Source: CAYVQE01 sp964454005
GTDB lineage: Bacteria; Myxococcota; B64-G9
NCBI GenBank assembly: GCA_964454005.1
Contig: CAYVQE010000012.1
Span: forward strand, 1-64,000
DNA length: 64,000 nucleotides
Reading direction: 5' to 3'
Shown: positions 41,898 through 50,708 of the stretch, in pieces
Layout: each line of letters opens with the position of its first letter
Position numbering within the stretch: the first letter of the stretch is position 1
The notes under the pieces: model-generated
What the model saw: only the letters and a program-made list of their open reading frames with translations
Told to the model about the DNA's origin: nothing
The model's database searches: none
Translations under genes and position numbers: made by a program

Positions 41898-43574
41898 GTG
41901 TCTGGGCTCCAGTCAATTCGGGCGCCGGCGCTGCTGTTGATCGCCGGCATGGTCGTCGCGGTTGGCCCCGGCCGGGCGGTCGCCGGTCCACCGTCCGATG
42001 TGACGCCTTTCATCACGTCGCCGCCGGCCAGGACGCCCGCCGAGCGCCAACCCGGCCGGGTCGAGACCGATCTGCGCCAGCTGACCGATGCCCGCGGCCT
42101 GGCGCTGTTGATGGGCGACCGGCGCGCGGCCCATCAGCTGGCGGGCCTGCTGCGGCCCTGGCGCGAGAACTACGCCGAGCTGCTGCGGGCGGACCCGGAA
42201 CTCCGGCGCATCGATGCCCGGATGCGCTCGATCTTCGCCGCCAACCTCGCCGGGCGCAGCGCGCCGGCCGATCAGCTGCAGGCCGAGGTGCTGGCCATCC
42301 CCGAGCGACGGCTGGAACGCACCTTGCGGCTGTGGCTGAAGGGGCTGCTGCTGCGCAACGACATCGGATTCACCGGCGATATCGCGCGCCGCGACCGCGA
42401 GACCCTGGCCCGGGTCTGCAAGCAGGCGCGGGCTCTGGACGCCCGGCGCGATCTGCCGGCCTGGCGCTACCGGGTGCTGTTGTGGCGCTGGCGCGACGAC
42501 CGCATCAAGGAGCTGTTCGAGCGCCGCGACGAGCGGATGGCCTTTCTGACCCCGATCCGACTGGACCCGGAAAGCCTCGATCCGGACGTCCTGGCCACCC
42601 TGCGGCGGCAGCTGGAACGGCTGCGCAACCTGCGGCTGCAGGTGGCCCGCGACCGCGAGCTGCCCTACGAACGCCACCGGACCCTGGCCGGGATGCTGCG
42701 CGGGCTGCGCTACATGGACACGATCGAACGGGCCGCTCGGGCCACTGGCCTCGATGCCCGGTTGATGGCCGGGCTGTTCATCCAGGAGTCGGAGTTCATC
42801 CACCAGCGGGTCTCGGTCGCCGGCGCCTTTTCGGTCGCCCAGTTCCTCGATATCGCCATCCAGGACGTGTGGTTGTTCCGCAAACGCATCCCGGGGGCCG
42901 ACGTGCTGCTGCGCGGGGTCGAGTCATGGGAGGAGCTGAAGCAGCGGATGATCGCCGATCCCCGCACCGCCATCGAGGTCTCGTGTCTCTACTTCCGGCG
43001 GGTGCGCGATCTGGTGTCCGCCAACCTCGGCCGGCGGGCAGATGCGGATCTGCTCGATCTGCTCGCGCTGGAGATGTTCACCGCCGAGACCCGCCTGTTG
43101 CGCCGCAGCGAGATCGAGGTGCGCCAGCGCCTGGACGACTTCTGGCCGGTCCGCATGGCCTTGCCCGGGCTGCCGGTCCCGCTGGTCGGGGCCTTCTTCC
43201 CGGCGCCCGAGGCTTTCCTGCAGCAGTGGCTGGAGCGGACGGCCCGCGAGCTGGTGCGCGTCCAGCTGACCGAGCGGGTTTTCCGGCACCGGCTCGACCG
43301 CTTGCTGGTCGCTCTGGGGCTGGCCGCCTACAACGCCGGCACCGGCAACCTGATGCGCACCGCGCGGCGCAAGCACCCCTTCCAGGGCTTGAGCTTTCCG
43401 CTGCAGATCGACGAGACCCGCGGCTATGTCGACGGTATCCTGGATTCGTGGTCCATTCTGAACAGCATCGAGCGTCTGTCATCGGACGTCGAGCGCATGG
43501 ACTACGGCAGCTTGATGCAGCTGGTCGAGCGGATCTGCGCCCGGGCCGATACCGGCTCAAAGGGTGACCAGTAG
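41898..43574 (+). CDS. Exported lytic transglycosylase (SLT domain)
   Basis: This 558-residue protein is started at the GTG at 41898, which yields a signal peptide (RAPALLLIAGMVVAVGPGRAVAG) and sits at the predicted transcription start. The first ~270 residues are helical. The SLT lysozyme-like domain occupies the rest: ARLMAGLFIQESEFIHQRVSVAGAFSVAQF has the catalytic Glu in ESEF, and LAAYNAGTGNLMRTARR is the usual AYNAG motif. It should cleave peptidoglycan glycan strands with anhydro-muramic acid formation. No LysM or SPOR domain is visible. Its end overlaps the EamA transporter gene on the other strand by 18 bases. Confidence 0.85.
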   Translation: MSGLQSIRAPALLLIAGMVVAVGPGRAVAGPPSDVTPFITSPPARTPAERQPGRVETDLRQLTDARGLALLMGDRRAAHQLAGLLRPWRENYAELLRADPELRRIDARMRSIFAANLAGRSAPADQLQAEVLAIPERRLERTLRLWLKGLLLRNDIGFTGDIARRDRETLARVCKQARALDARRDLPAWRYRVLLWRWRDDRIKELFERRDERMAFLTPIRLDPESLDPDVLATLRRQLERLRNLRLQVARDRELPYERHRTLAGMLRGLRYMDTIERAARATGLDARLMAGLFIQESEFIHQRVSVAGAFSVAQFLDIAIQDVWLFRKRIPGADVLLRGVESWEELKQRMIADPRTAIEVSCLYFRRVRDLVSANLGRRADADLLDLLALEMFTAETRLLRRSEIEVRQRLDDFWPVRMALPGLPVPLVGAFFPAPEAFLQQWLERTARELVRVQLTERVFRHRLDRLLVALGLAAYNAGTGNLMRTARRKHPFQGLSFPLQIDETRGYVDGILDSWSILNSIERLSSDVERMDYGSLMQLVERICARADTGSKGDQ

Positions 43575-44459
43575 CCCGGCGCCGAAGCCCAGCCCGATGG
43601 CCACCACCTTGCGCCAGGTCAGCGGCTCGCGCAGGAACAAAGTGGCGAAGATCAGCATGAAGATGACCGACAGCTGATTCAGCACGCTGGCGATGGTGGT
43701 GTAGGTGTACTTCATGCCCATGATCCAGAACAGCAGCGCCAGGTAGGTGCCGATCACCGCCGCCGGCATGGTCACCCGCCACTGGCGGCTGGGCGTAAAG
43801 GCGCGGATGACCGCAGCCCGGTGGGCGGGCAGCATGCCGTGCACGACCAGCAGGGCCCAGCCACCCAACAGGCGCACGGTGGTGGCCCACCACACATCGC
43901 TGGTGTCGAGCACCGGCTTGGCCAACACGATGCCAGCCGCCATCAGCAGCTGGCTGGCCGCGCCCAGCAGCACGCCGAAGCGGATCGAGCGCAGCTCGGC
44001 CGGATCGTCGACCCGCTGGGGGTTCCAGGTGCCGATCAGGATGGCGGCCGCCATGAGGCCGATGGCGATGAACAGCCAGGCGTCCAAGGGCTCGTTTAGG
44101 TAGACGATCGAGCACAGGATGACGAACGGGCTGTACAGGCAGTCGACGATGGCGTTGCGTCCGGCGCCGATCCGGTTCAGCCCGGCGAACAGCAGGCTGT
44201 CGGCGATGCCGATGCCCACTGCACCCGAGATCAGCAGCACCACCCAATCCGAAGTGCTGACCGTGTCGGGAAACAGCGGCAGGCCCAGAACGGCCATGCT
44301 GGCCAGGAACATGACCAGACCCACGCTGCCCTTGAACAGATTGAGGGTCACCGGCGGCACGTGCTCGCCGCTTTTTTTGAACAGGATGACCGCGATCGCC
44401 CATAGCAGGCCGCAGAAGGCCGCCGAGAACTCTCCGGACTGGAGCCAGCTCAGATCCAT
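43557..44459 (-). CDS. EamA/DMT-superfamily transporter
   Basis: This 300-residue protein with about ten hydrophobic segments is arranged as two EamA repeats (FSAAFCGLLWAIAVILFKKSGE in the first, FGVLLGAASQLLMAAGIVLAKPVLD in the second). The end of the second repeat (LSVIFMLIFATLFLREPLTWRKVVAIGLGFGAGLLVTL) is the standard EamA terminus. The family exports or exchanges small metabolites. The substrate cannot be predicted and the neighbours give no help. Confidence 0.9.
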   Translation of the reverse strand: MDLSWLQSGEFSAAFCGLLWAIAVILFKKSGEHVPPVTLNLFKGSVGLVMFLASMAVLGLPLFPDTVSTSDWVVLLISGAVGIGIADSLLFAGLNRIGAGRNAIVDCLYSPFVILCSIVYLNEPLDAWLFIAIGLMAAAILIGTWNPQRVDDPAELRSIRFGVLLGAASQLLMAAGIVLAKPVLDTSDVWWATTVRLLGGWALLVVHGMLPAHRAAVIRAFTPSRQWRVTMPAAVIGTYLALLFWIMGMKYTYTTIASVLNQLSVIFMLIFATLFLREPLTWRKVVAIGLGFGAGLLVTL

Positions 44460-44530
44460 GCCGACGGGCAGTCAACACCCGGGTGGGGCCGGGATGCAAG
44501 CAATAGATGACACGATTGGCTTTGCGTGCG

Positions 44531-44559
44531 TTGACAGGCGGCCGCGGCGCTCCTATGAT
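44531..44559 (+). promoter_or_regulatory. Near-consensus sigma-70 promoter of the topoisomerase VI operon
   Basis: Perfect TTGACA (44531-44536), 17 bases, TATGAT (44554-44559). This is among the closest matches to consensus in the window and predicts strong, unregulated expression. Start near 44566, leader about 32 bases with CGGGAGCG before the ATG at 44598. Confidence 0.75.
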
Positions 44560-44597
44560 TCCGGCCGGCCGGCGTTCGGGCCGGCGCGGGAGCGAAG

Positions 44598-46406
44598 ATG
44601 GCAGCTCGGAAGAAGAGCACGAAAAAATCCGCGAAGAAGTCGAGCAAAAAGACGGCGAAGCAGACCACCAATGCCGGCGGCGAACGATCGTCCGGCTCCG
44701 GCCGCAGCAAATCGAGCCGGGGTGCGAAGCGCGGCGCCGGCCGGGAGCAGGCCGACCAGCTCGGTCTGACCTTCGAGCGGTCCGCGGCGGCGGAGAAATC
44801 TCCGGCCAAGCCCAAGGCCAAACCGGCCGCAGCGGGCAAGCGCCGCCGGCGCAAGGGCAAGGGCTCGGTCGCCGATCGGATGGCGGCCAGCCAGCGCGAG
44901 ATCTCCGTCTCGGAGTTCTTCACCAAGAATCGCCATCTGCTCGGCTTCGACAACCCCACCAAGGCCCTGCTGACCACGGTCAAGGAGGCGGTCGACAACT
45001 CGCTGGATGCCTGCGAGGAGGCCAAGATCCTGCCCGAACTCGAGATCTGGCTCGAGGAGCTGGCCGAGAATCGTTTCCAAGTGCGGGTGACCGACAACGG
45101 ACCGGGCATCGTCCGCGCCCAGATACCCAAAATCTTCGGCAAGCTGCTCTACGGCTCGAAGTTCCACCGGCTCAAGCAATCGCGCGGCCAGCAGGGCATC
45201 GGCATCTCGGCCGCCGGTATGTACGGCCAGCTGACCACCGGCAAGCCGACCGTCATCGTGTCGCGCACCTCGGAGCGCCGCCCGGCCCACCGCTTCGAGG
45301 TCAAGATCGACACCCGCAAGAACAAGCCCGAGGCCAGCGACGCCGAAGTGGACTGGGATCGGCCCCACGGCACCGAGGTGGTGCTGGAGATCGAGGCATC
45401 CTACCGCGGGGGCAAGCGTTCGGTCGATCAGTACATCGAGCAGACCGCCATCGCCAACCCGCACGCAAGCTTCGACTACCGCACCCCGAAGGGTGAGCAG
45501 CAACGGTACGAACGGCTGACCGACGTACTGCCGCGCGAGCCGGCCGAGATCAAGCCCCACCCGCACGGCGTGGAGCTGGGCGCGCTGATGACCATGTTGC
45601 GCGAGACCCGCGGGCGCAACCTGCGCGGGGCGCTGATGCGCGACTTCTCGCGGGTCAGCGAGCGGGTGGCCGAGTCCATCTGCGAGGCGGCCGGGCTGCC
45701 GCCGACCGCCCGGCCCAAGCGCCTGCGGGTGGATCAGATCGAGGTGCTGCACCGGGCCATGTCCGAGGTCAAGGTGATGAATCCGCCGGCTTCGTGCGTG
45801 GTGCCCATCGGCGAGGAGCTGATCCGCAAGGGGTTGGAGCACGGGGTGGAGGCGGACTTCTTTACCTCGATCACCCGGGCGCCGTCGGTCTATCGCGGCA
45901 ACCCCTTCCAGGTCGAAGCGGGCCTGGCCTGGGGTGGTGGGCTGCCGAGCGACGAGCTGTGCCGGCTGTATCGTTTTGCCAACCGGGTGCCGCTGCAGTA
46001 CCAGCAGTCCGACTGCGCGATCACCAAGGCGGTCATCGACACCGATTGGCGCAACTACCGCGTCTCGCAATCGCGCGGCGCCCTGCCGGCCGGGCCGATG
46101 GTCATCCTGGTGCACGTGGCCTCGGTCTGGGTGCCGTTCACCTCCGAGTCCAAGGAGGCGGTGGCGCGCTACCCCGAGATGCTGCGCGAAATCCGGCTGG
46201 CCGTGCAGACCTGCGGCCGCAGGCTGGCGCGCTTCCTGTCGGCCCGCCGCCGCGAGGCCGAGGAGGGCCGCAAGCGCGACTACATCGAGACCTACATCCC
46301 CCACATCGGCCTGGCGCTGCGCGAAATCCTGGATCTGCCCGGGAAACGCGAGGAGCGGCTGGTCGAAATCCTCAAGGACACCCTGCGCCGCAGCCGCAAG
46401 CTCTAG
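44598..46406 (+). CDS. top6B: DNA topoisomerase VI subunit B
   Basis: This 602-residue protein starts with a ~100-residue tail extremely rich in Lys, Ser and Ala (KKSTKKSAKKSSKKTAKQTT). The enzyme proper is complete: GHKL ATPase with Glu130 and Asn134 in VKEAVDNSLDA, Asp166 in VTDNGPGI, and GQQGIGISAAGMYGQL. The H2TH and transducer domains follow, with SRGALPAGPMVILVHVASVWVPFTSESKEA near the end. Subunit B gates and powers the type IIB topoisomerase that passes one DNA duplex through another. It is followed 24 bases later by subunit A. Topoisomerase VI is typical of archaea and plants and is rare in bacteria. Confidence 0.95.
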   Translation: MAARKKSTKKSAKKSSKKTAKQTTNAGGERSSGSGRSKSSRGAKRGAGREQADQLGLTFERSAAAEKSPAKPKAKPAAAGKRRRRKGKGSVADRMAASQREISVSEFFTKNRHLLGFDNPTKALLTTVKEAVDNSLDACEEAKILPELEIWLEELAENRFQVRVTDNGPGIVRAQIPKIFGKLLYGSKFHRLKQSRGQQGIGISAAGMYGQLTTGKPTVIVSRTSERRPAHRFEVKIDTRKNKPEASDAEVDWDRPHGTEVVLEIEASYRGGKRSVDQYIEQTAIANPHASFDYRTPKGEQQRYERLTDVLPREPAEIKPHPHGVELGALMTMLRETRGRNLRGALMRDFSRVSERVAESICEAAGLPPTARPKRLRVDQIEVLHRAMSEVKVMNPPASCVVPIGEELIRKGLEHGVEADFFTSITRAPSVYRGNPFQVEAGLAWGGGLPSDELCRLYRFANRVPLQYQQSDCAITKAVIDTDWRNYRVSQSRGALPAGPMVILVHVASVWVPFTSESKEAVARYPEMLREIRLAVQTCGRRLARFLSARRREAEEGRKRDYIETYIPHIGLALREILDLPGKREERLVEILKDTLRRSRKL

Positions 46407-46430
46407 TAGCGGCAGCGGCGGGAGAACGCG

Positions 46431-47543
46431 ATGGCCCCCGGCAAGAAAACCAAGAAGGCGGCGTCGGGTCTGGTGCGACAAATCCGCGACGAAGCGGCCA
46501 AGGTGGAGAAGAAAGCCATGGCCGGCAAAAAGCCGAGCCTGCGCTTTCCGATCCGCTCGCTGTCGAACGTGCGCTACCGGCCCAAGGTGGGTTACCTGGA
46601 GCTGAAGGGCCGTAGCAAGGAGCGCACCCTGACCGTGGGCACGGTCAAGACCTTCGCCCAGACGCTACGCATGATGGCCCTGTCGAAGGACTTGGTGCAG
46701 GACGACGACATCGCCACCAAGCGCGAGGCGTACTACGTCAGCAAGAACTGGGAGCAGGCCCGCTTTCGCGAGCAGGCCGAGAGCGACACCGTGATCGACG
46801 ATGTCGAGGCCCTGTTCGCGGTCAACCGCGAGCAGCTGGGCTTCATCCCGGAAGAGAAGGGCGGCGATGTGGCCGGCAAGTTGGTGGTCGTCGATGCCGA
46901 CCGCGACACCGGCAAAACCCTGCGCATCGATTGCACCAAGTTCGGCTCCGGGGCCTACTCCATTCCCATCAGCGTCGAGCAGCTCGGCTTCGAGACCAAG
47001 GCCGAGTTCATCCTGGTCATCGAGACGGCCGGCATGTTCCAGCGGCTGGTCAAGCACAACTACTGGAAGAAGGCCAACTGCATCCTGGTCTCGATGGGGG
47101 GCGTGCCCACCCGGGCCTGCCGGCGATTCATCCGGCGGCTGAGCGAGGAACGCGATCTGCCGGTCTACGTGTTCGTCGACTGCGACCCGTACGGCATCGC
47201 CAACATCTACCGCACCCTCAAGGTGGGCTCGGGCAATGCGGCCCACATCAACGAGTTCTTCTGCGTGCCCAAGGCGCGTTTCTTGGGCATCACCCCGGAC
47301 GACATCGAGCGCTACGAGCTGCCGACCCATCCGCTCAAGGAGGTCGACATCAAACGCGCCAAGGACGCCCTGGCCAACGACCCCTTCGTGCTGCACCACA
47401 AGCGCTGGCAGCGGGCCTTCCAGAAGCTGGTCGGCATGGGGGTGCGCGCCGAGCAGCAGGCGCTGGCCAAGTGGGGCCTGAACTACGTGATCGATACCTA
47501 CCTGCCCGAGAAGCTGGCTCAGCCGAGCAAGTTTTTACCCTGA
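46431..47543 (+). CDS. top6A: DNA topoisomerase VI subunit A (Spo11-like)
   Basis: This 370-residue protein has the DNA-cleaving 5Y-CAP domain with the catalytic Tyr in KREAYYVSKNW (Y101/Y102, the second matching the Spo11 position). The Toprim domain has Glu198 in VIETAGMFQRL and D250-x-D252 in FVDCDPYGIANIYRTLKVGS, which bind the metal. The Lys-rich N-terminus (MAPGKKTKKAASG) mirrors that of subunit B. All catalytic residues are present, so with subunit B a working heterotetramer is expected. A GGGAGAACGCG ribosome-binding region lies in the 24-base gap after subunit B. Confidence 0.95.
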   Translation: MAPGKKTKKAASGLVRQIRDEAAKVEKKAMAGKKPSLRFPIRSLSNVRYRPKVGYLELKGRSKERTLTVGTVKTFAQTLRMMALSKDLVQDDDIATKREAYYVSKNWEQARFREQAESDTVIDDVEALFAVNREQLGFIPEEKGGDVAGKLVVVDADRDTGKTLRIDCTKFGSGAYSIPISVEQLGFETKAEFILVIETAGMFQRLVKHNYWKKANCILVSMGGVPTRACRRFIRRLSEERDLPVYVFVDCDPYGIANIYRTLKVGSGNAAHINEFFCVPKARFLGITPDDIERYELPTHPLKEVDIKRAKDALANDPFVLHHKRWQRAFQKLVGMGVRAEQQALAKWGLNYVIDTYLPEKLAQPSKFLP

Positions 47544-47570
47544 TGGCCGGCCGCGGCTGGGGACGGGTCG

Positions 47571-48281
47571 CTAGTCGCCGTCGTCGCCCAGCAGGCGCAT
47601 CACGTCGTTCGAATCGGGCGGCTCGTCGCCCAGGGCCCGGGCTGCGTGCTCGGCCTCGCTGAACTCCGCGAGCGCTTCGCTGGTGCCGGCGTGCTCGAGC
47701 AGCGCTGGCAGCAACCGGCCGGGCAGGGTGAGGTCGATGCCCGGGATGCGCAGCAGCGTCAACAACATCTGGGCGTCGGCGATGCTGGCGGCGATCACCC
47801 GGGTGGTCTGGCCGTGGTGGGCCAGGACGCGGGCGCAATCGGCCACCACCCCGGGGCCATCCTCGCCGCTGCAGGCCAGGCGGCCTGCGTAGACCGCCGC
47901 TGCCCGGGCGCCGGCCGCGCTGGCCGCCACCGCTTGCAACGGCGAGAAGACCGCGGTGACGCATACCGGCAGGCGGTGGGCGCGCAGCCGCTGGCAGAGC
48001 ACCAGACCCTCCTGCGAGATGGGCACCTTGATCACGCAGCGTCCCGGCGCCACCTCCTGCAGCGTCAGGGCCTGCTCCTCCATGGCGTCGGCCGGGCCGT
48101 GGTCGACCTGTACGTAGAGGCTGCCCTGGCCGATGTGGGCGATGGCGCCGAGGTGATCGAGCTGATCGCGGCGGGCCACGCCGGCCAGCAGCTTGGGGTT
48201 GGTGGTCACCCCCGAGAAGATGCCCAACTCCATGGCGGCGGCGATCTCGTCCAGGTCGACCGAATCCAGCAGCAATGCCAC
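47571..48281 (-). CDS. Transaldolase / fructose-6-phosphate aldolase-type enzyme
   Basis: This 236-residue protein is started at the GTG at 48281 behind GGAGGTGG. It has the short single-barrel transaldolase form: DSVDLDEIAAAMELGIFSGVTTNPKLL at the start, Schiff-base Lys85 in CVIKVPIS (the position used by E. coli FSA), VTAVFSPLQAVAASAAGARAAAVYAGRL and TRVIAASI. It transfers a dihydroxyacetone unit between sugar phosphates. The last ~45 residues are an acidic extension (LAEFSEAEHAARALGDEPPD) that is slightly unusual. A promoter candidate TTGGCC-18-TATGCA (48322-48351, minus) precedes it. Confidence 0.88.
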   Translation of the reverse strand: MALLLDSVDLDEIAAAMELGIFSGVTTNPKLLAGVARRDQLDHLGAIAHIGQGSLYVQVDHGPADAMEEQALTLQEVAPGRCVIKVPISQEGLVLCQRLRAHRLPVCVTAVFSPLQAVAASAAGARAAAVYAGRLACSGEDGPGVVADCARVLAHHGQTTRVIAASIADAQMLLTLLRIPGIDLTLPGRLLPALLEHAGTSEALAEFSEAEHAARALGDEPPDSNDVMRLLGDDGD

Positions 48282-48321
48282 GTCGCCACCTCCGGGGTTC
48301 GAGCGCCGACGGCTCGTGCCT

Positions 48322-48351
48322 TGCATAACACGCGCGAGCGGCGCAGGCCAA
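48322..48351 (-). promoter_or_regulatory. Candidate promoter of the transaldolase gene
   Basis: On the minus strand TTGGCC (48346-48351), 18 bases, TATGCA (48322-48327). Leader about 35-40 bases. Confidence 0.4.
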
Positions 48352-48506
48352 GTGGAGTCGCATCTGCCCATTTGCCGATGTGGTTGGCCGGCCAGGGGCC
48401 GGGCTGTGGTGCCCGTGGGGGGGCGGATCGCGTCCCGGGTCTTCTTGACAGGCCGGATCCGATTCGGTAAGCAGGCCGGGCCGGAGAACTGCTCTGGGAG
48501 GACTCC

Positions 48507-50690
48507 ATGCTCAGCCAGATCGTCGCCGAGGCCGGAGCCAACCTGCCTTTCCGAGAGGTCTACTGGAACATCGTCCATCCGCACCTGAAGGTCTACCTGC
48601 CGCTGGCGGTGGCGCTGATCGCATTCGGTTACGGCGTCTACCGGCGCTTCGCGATGTGGCGTCAGGGCAAGGCCGACCGCCGCACCGATCACCTGCTCGA
48701 GCGCGGGGTCAAGGCCGGCTGGATCGCCGGCAGCCAGGCCTACGTGCTGCGGTCGTTCTGGCCCGGATTGCTGCACGCCATGCTGTTCTTCGGCTTCGTC
48801 GTCCTGTTCATCGGCACCCTGATCGTCATGGTCGAAGCCGATCTGGGCATCCCGGTTTTGTCGACCCCATCCTATTTCTATTGGGCCTACACCGTCATCC
48901 TGAACGTCTTCGGCCTGATCGCCATTCTGGGCGTGGTCCTGCTGGCGCTGCGGCGCTATCTGGTGCGGCCGCCGCACCTCGACAACGAGTTCGACGATCA
49001 CTTCACCCTGGCGCTGATCCTGGTCATCCTGTTGACCGGCCACCTGCTCCAGGCGCTGCGCCTGGCCGAAGTCCAGCCCTGGTGGGCTTCGTACTCCTTC
49101 GTCAGCTACGGGGTGGCCCAGCTGTTCTGGGATGCGCCCGACGAGACCTTGCGCGCCGCCCACGGCGTGGTCTGGTGGGTGCACTTCCTGCTGGTGCTGT
49201 TCTGGCTGGCCTACATCCCGTACTCCAAGCTGTGGCACATCTTCGCCGGTTTCTTCGGTTTGTTGTTCCGCACCAGGCGCCACCGGGGAGCCATCGCCAA
49301 GGACGCGGCGGTGGCGGCCATGCTCAACGAGGAGGACATCGACGAGGACGTCTCGTTCGGTGTCAGCCGCATCGAGGAGCTGAGCTGGAAGAACCTGCTC
49401 GATGGAGATGCCTGTATCCGCTGCGGCCGCTGCCAAGAGAACTGTCCGGCAAAGCTGACCGGCAAACAGCTCAACCCCAAGCAGGTGGTCCAGGACGTCA
49501 AGGGCCAGATGGAGACCGTTTATCGCCTGCGCGGCAAGAACGGCGGCGAGCAGGAGCAGAGCGACGGCCGGCCCGCGCTGCAACGCGAGGTGATCAAGCC
49601 CGAGGTGCTGTGGGCCTGTACCACCTGCCGGGCCTGCGAGGTCAACTGCCCGATGGGCATCGAGCACCTCGACGTCATCGTGCCGATGCGCCAGTACCTG
49701 ACCCAGATGGAGAGCGATTTCCCGCAGGAGGTGACCGCGGTCTTCAAGGGCATGGAGACCAACAACAACCCCTGGCAGATCGGTTCCAACAAACGCTTCG
49801 ACTGGGCCGAGGGGCTGGATCTGAAGCCGCTGGCCGAGGAGCCGGAGCACGAGATCCTGTTCTACGTAGGCTGCGCAGGCTCGTTCGACGATCGGGCCAT
49901 CAAGGTCACCCGAGCCTTCGTGCGCATCATGCGGGCGGCCGGGGTGCGCTTCGGTCTGCTGGGCAACGAGGAGGGCTGCTGCGGCGAGACCGCGCGCCGG
50001 CTGGGTAACGAGTATCTGGCCCAGGCGCTGATGATGCAGAACGTGGAGCTGATGAAGGGCTACGACGTCAAGCGGATCGTCACCTGTTGTCCGCACGGCT
50101 ACAACACGTTGAAGAACGAGTACCCGCAGTTCGGCGGCGGGTACGAGGTGCTGCATCACAGCGAGTTCATCGCCGAGCTGCTGCGCGACGGCCGGCTCGA
50201 GCTGCCGGGCGACGGCGCCGGCCAGGCTGCACAAGTCGTCTGGCACGACTCCTGCTATCTCGGCCGCTACAACGAGGTCTATGCCCCGCCGCGCGAGATC
50301 GTGCGCCGCGTGCCCGGCTTGCAACTCGTCGAGGCGCCGCGCCGGCGGCGCACCGGCTTTTGCTGCGGCGCCGGCGGGGGCCGGATGTGGATGGAGGAAC
50401 ACGAAGGCACGCGGGTCAACGTCGAGCGCACCGAGCAGCTGGTGGCCACCGGCGCCAAGACGCTTGTCTCGGCCTGCCCCTACTGCCTGACCATGCTGTC
50501 CGACGGCATCAAGACCAAGGACCTGGACGAGAGCCACAAGGCGCTCGATCTGGCCGAAATCGTCGCCGCCCATCTGCCACCGGCCTCTCCGGCCGGCGGA
50601 AAGGCCTCCTCTGAGCAGCAGGCCGCGGCCGCAGCGGAAACCGCCGCGGATGGTAGGGACCCAGCCGCCGAGGAAAAGCCCGCGGACTGA
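48507..50690 (+). CDS. Membrane heterodisulfide-reductase-like Fe-S oxidoreductase
   Basis: This 727-residue protein is behind GGGAGGAC. The N-terminal ~250 residues carry five or six membrane helices with His residues fit for haem b, as in NarI/HdrE-type subunits. Two 4Fe-4S motifs follow (CIRCGRCQENCP near 301 and CTTCRACEVNCP near 370). Then come two CCG Cys-rich domains (EEGCCGETARRLGN and CCGAGGGRMWMEE, with CCPHGYNTLKNEYP and HDSCYLGRYN) as in HdrD/GlpC. Such fused proteins usually pass electrons between electron-transfer flavoprotein and menaquinone and are usually beside etfBA; no etf genes are adjacent here. The C-terminus is an Ala/Glu-rich tail. A TTGACA hexamer at 48445-48450 may belong to its promoter. 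Confidence 0.88.
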   Translation: MLSQIVAEAGANLPFREVYWNIVHPHLKVYLPLAVALIAFGYGVYRRFAMWRQGKADRRTDHLLERGVKAGWIAGSQAYVLRSFWPGLLHAMLFFGFVVLFIGTLIVMVEADLGIPVLSTPSYFYWAYTVILNVFGLIAILGVVLLALRRYLVRPPHLDNEFDDHFTLALILVILLTGHLLQALRLAEVQPWWASYSFVSYGVAQLFWDAPDETLRAAHGVVWWVHFLLVLFWLAYIPYSKLWHIFAGFFGLLFRTRRHRGAIAKDAAVAAMLNEEDIDEDVSFGVSRIEELSWKNLLDGDACIRCGRCQENCPAKLTGKQLNPKQVVQDVKGQMETVYRLRGKNGGEQEQSDGRPALQREVIKPEVLWACTTCRACEVNCPMGIEHLDVIVPMRQYLTQMESDFPQEVTAVFKGMETNNNPWQIGSNKRFDWAEGLDLKPLAEEPEHEILFYVGCAGSFDDRAIKVTRAFVRIMRAAGVRFGLLGNEEGCCGETARRLGNEYLAQALMMQNVELMKGYDVKRIVTCCPHGYNTLKNEYPQFGGGYEVLHHSEFIAELLRDGRLELPGDGAGQAAQVVWHDSCYLGRYNEVYAPPREIVRRVPGLQLVEAPRRRRTGFCCGAGGGRMWMEEHEGTRVNVERTEQLVATGAKTLVSACPYCLTMLSDGIKTKDLDESHKALDLAEIVAAHLPPASPAGGKASSEQQAAAAAETAADGRDPAAEEKPAD

Positions 50691-50708
50691 GTGTGGCCCG
50701 GGGGCCGG

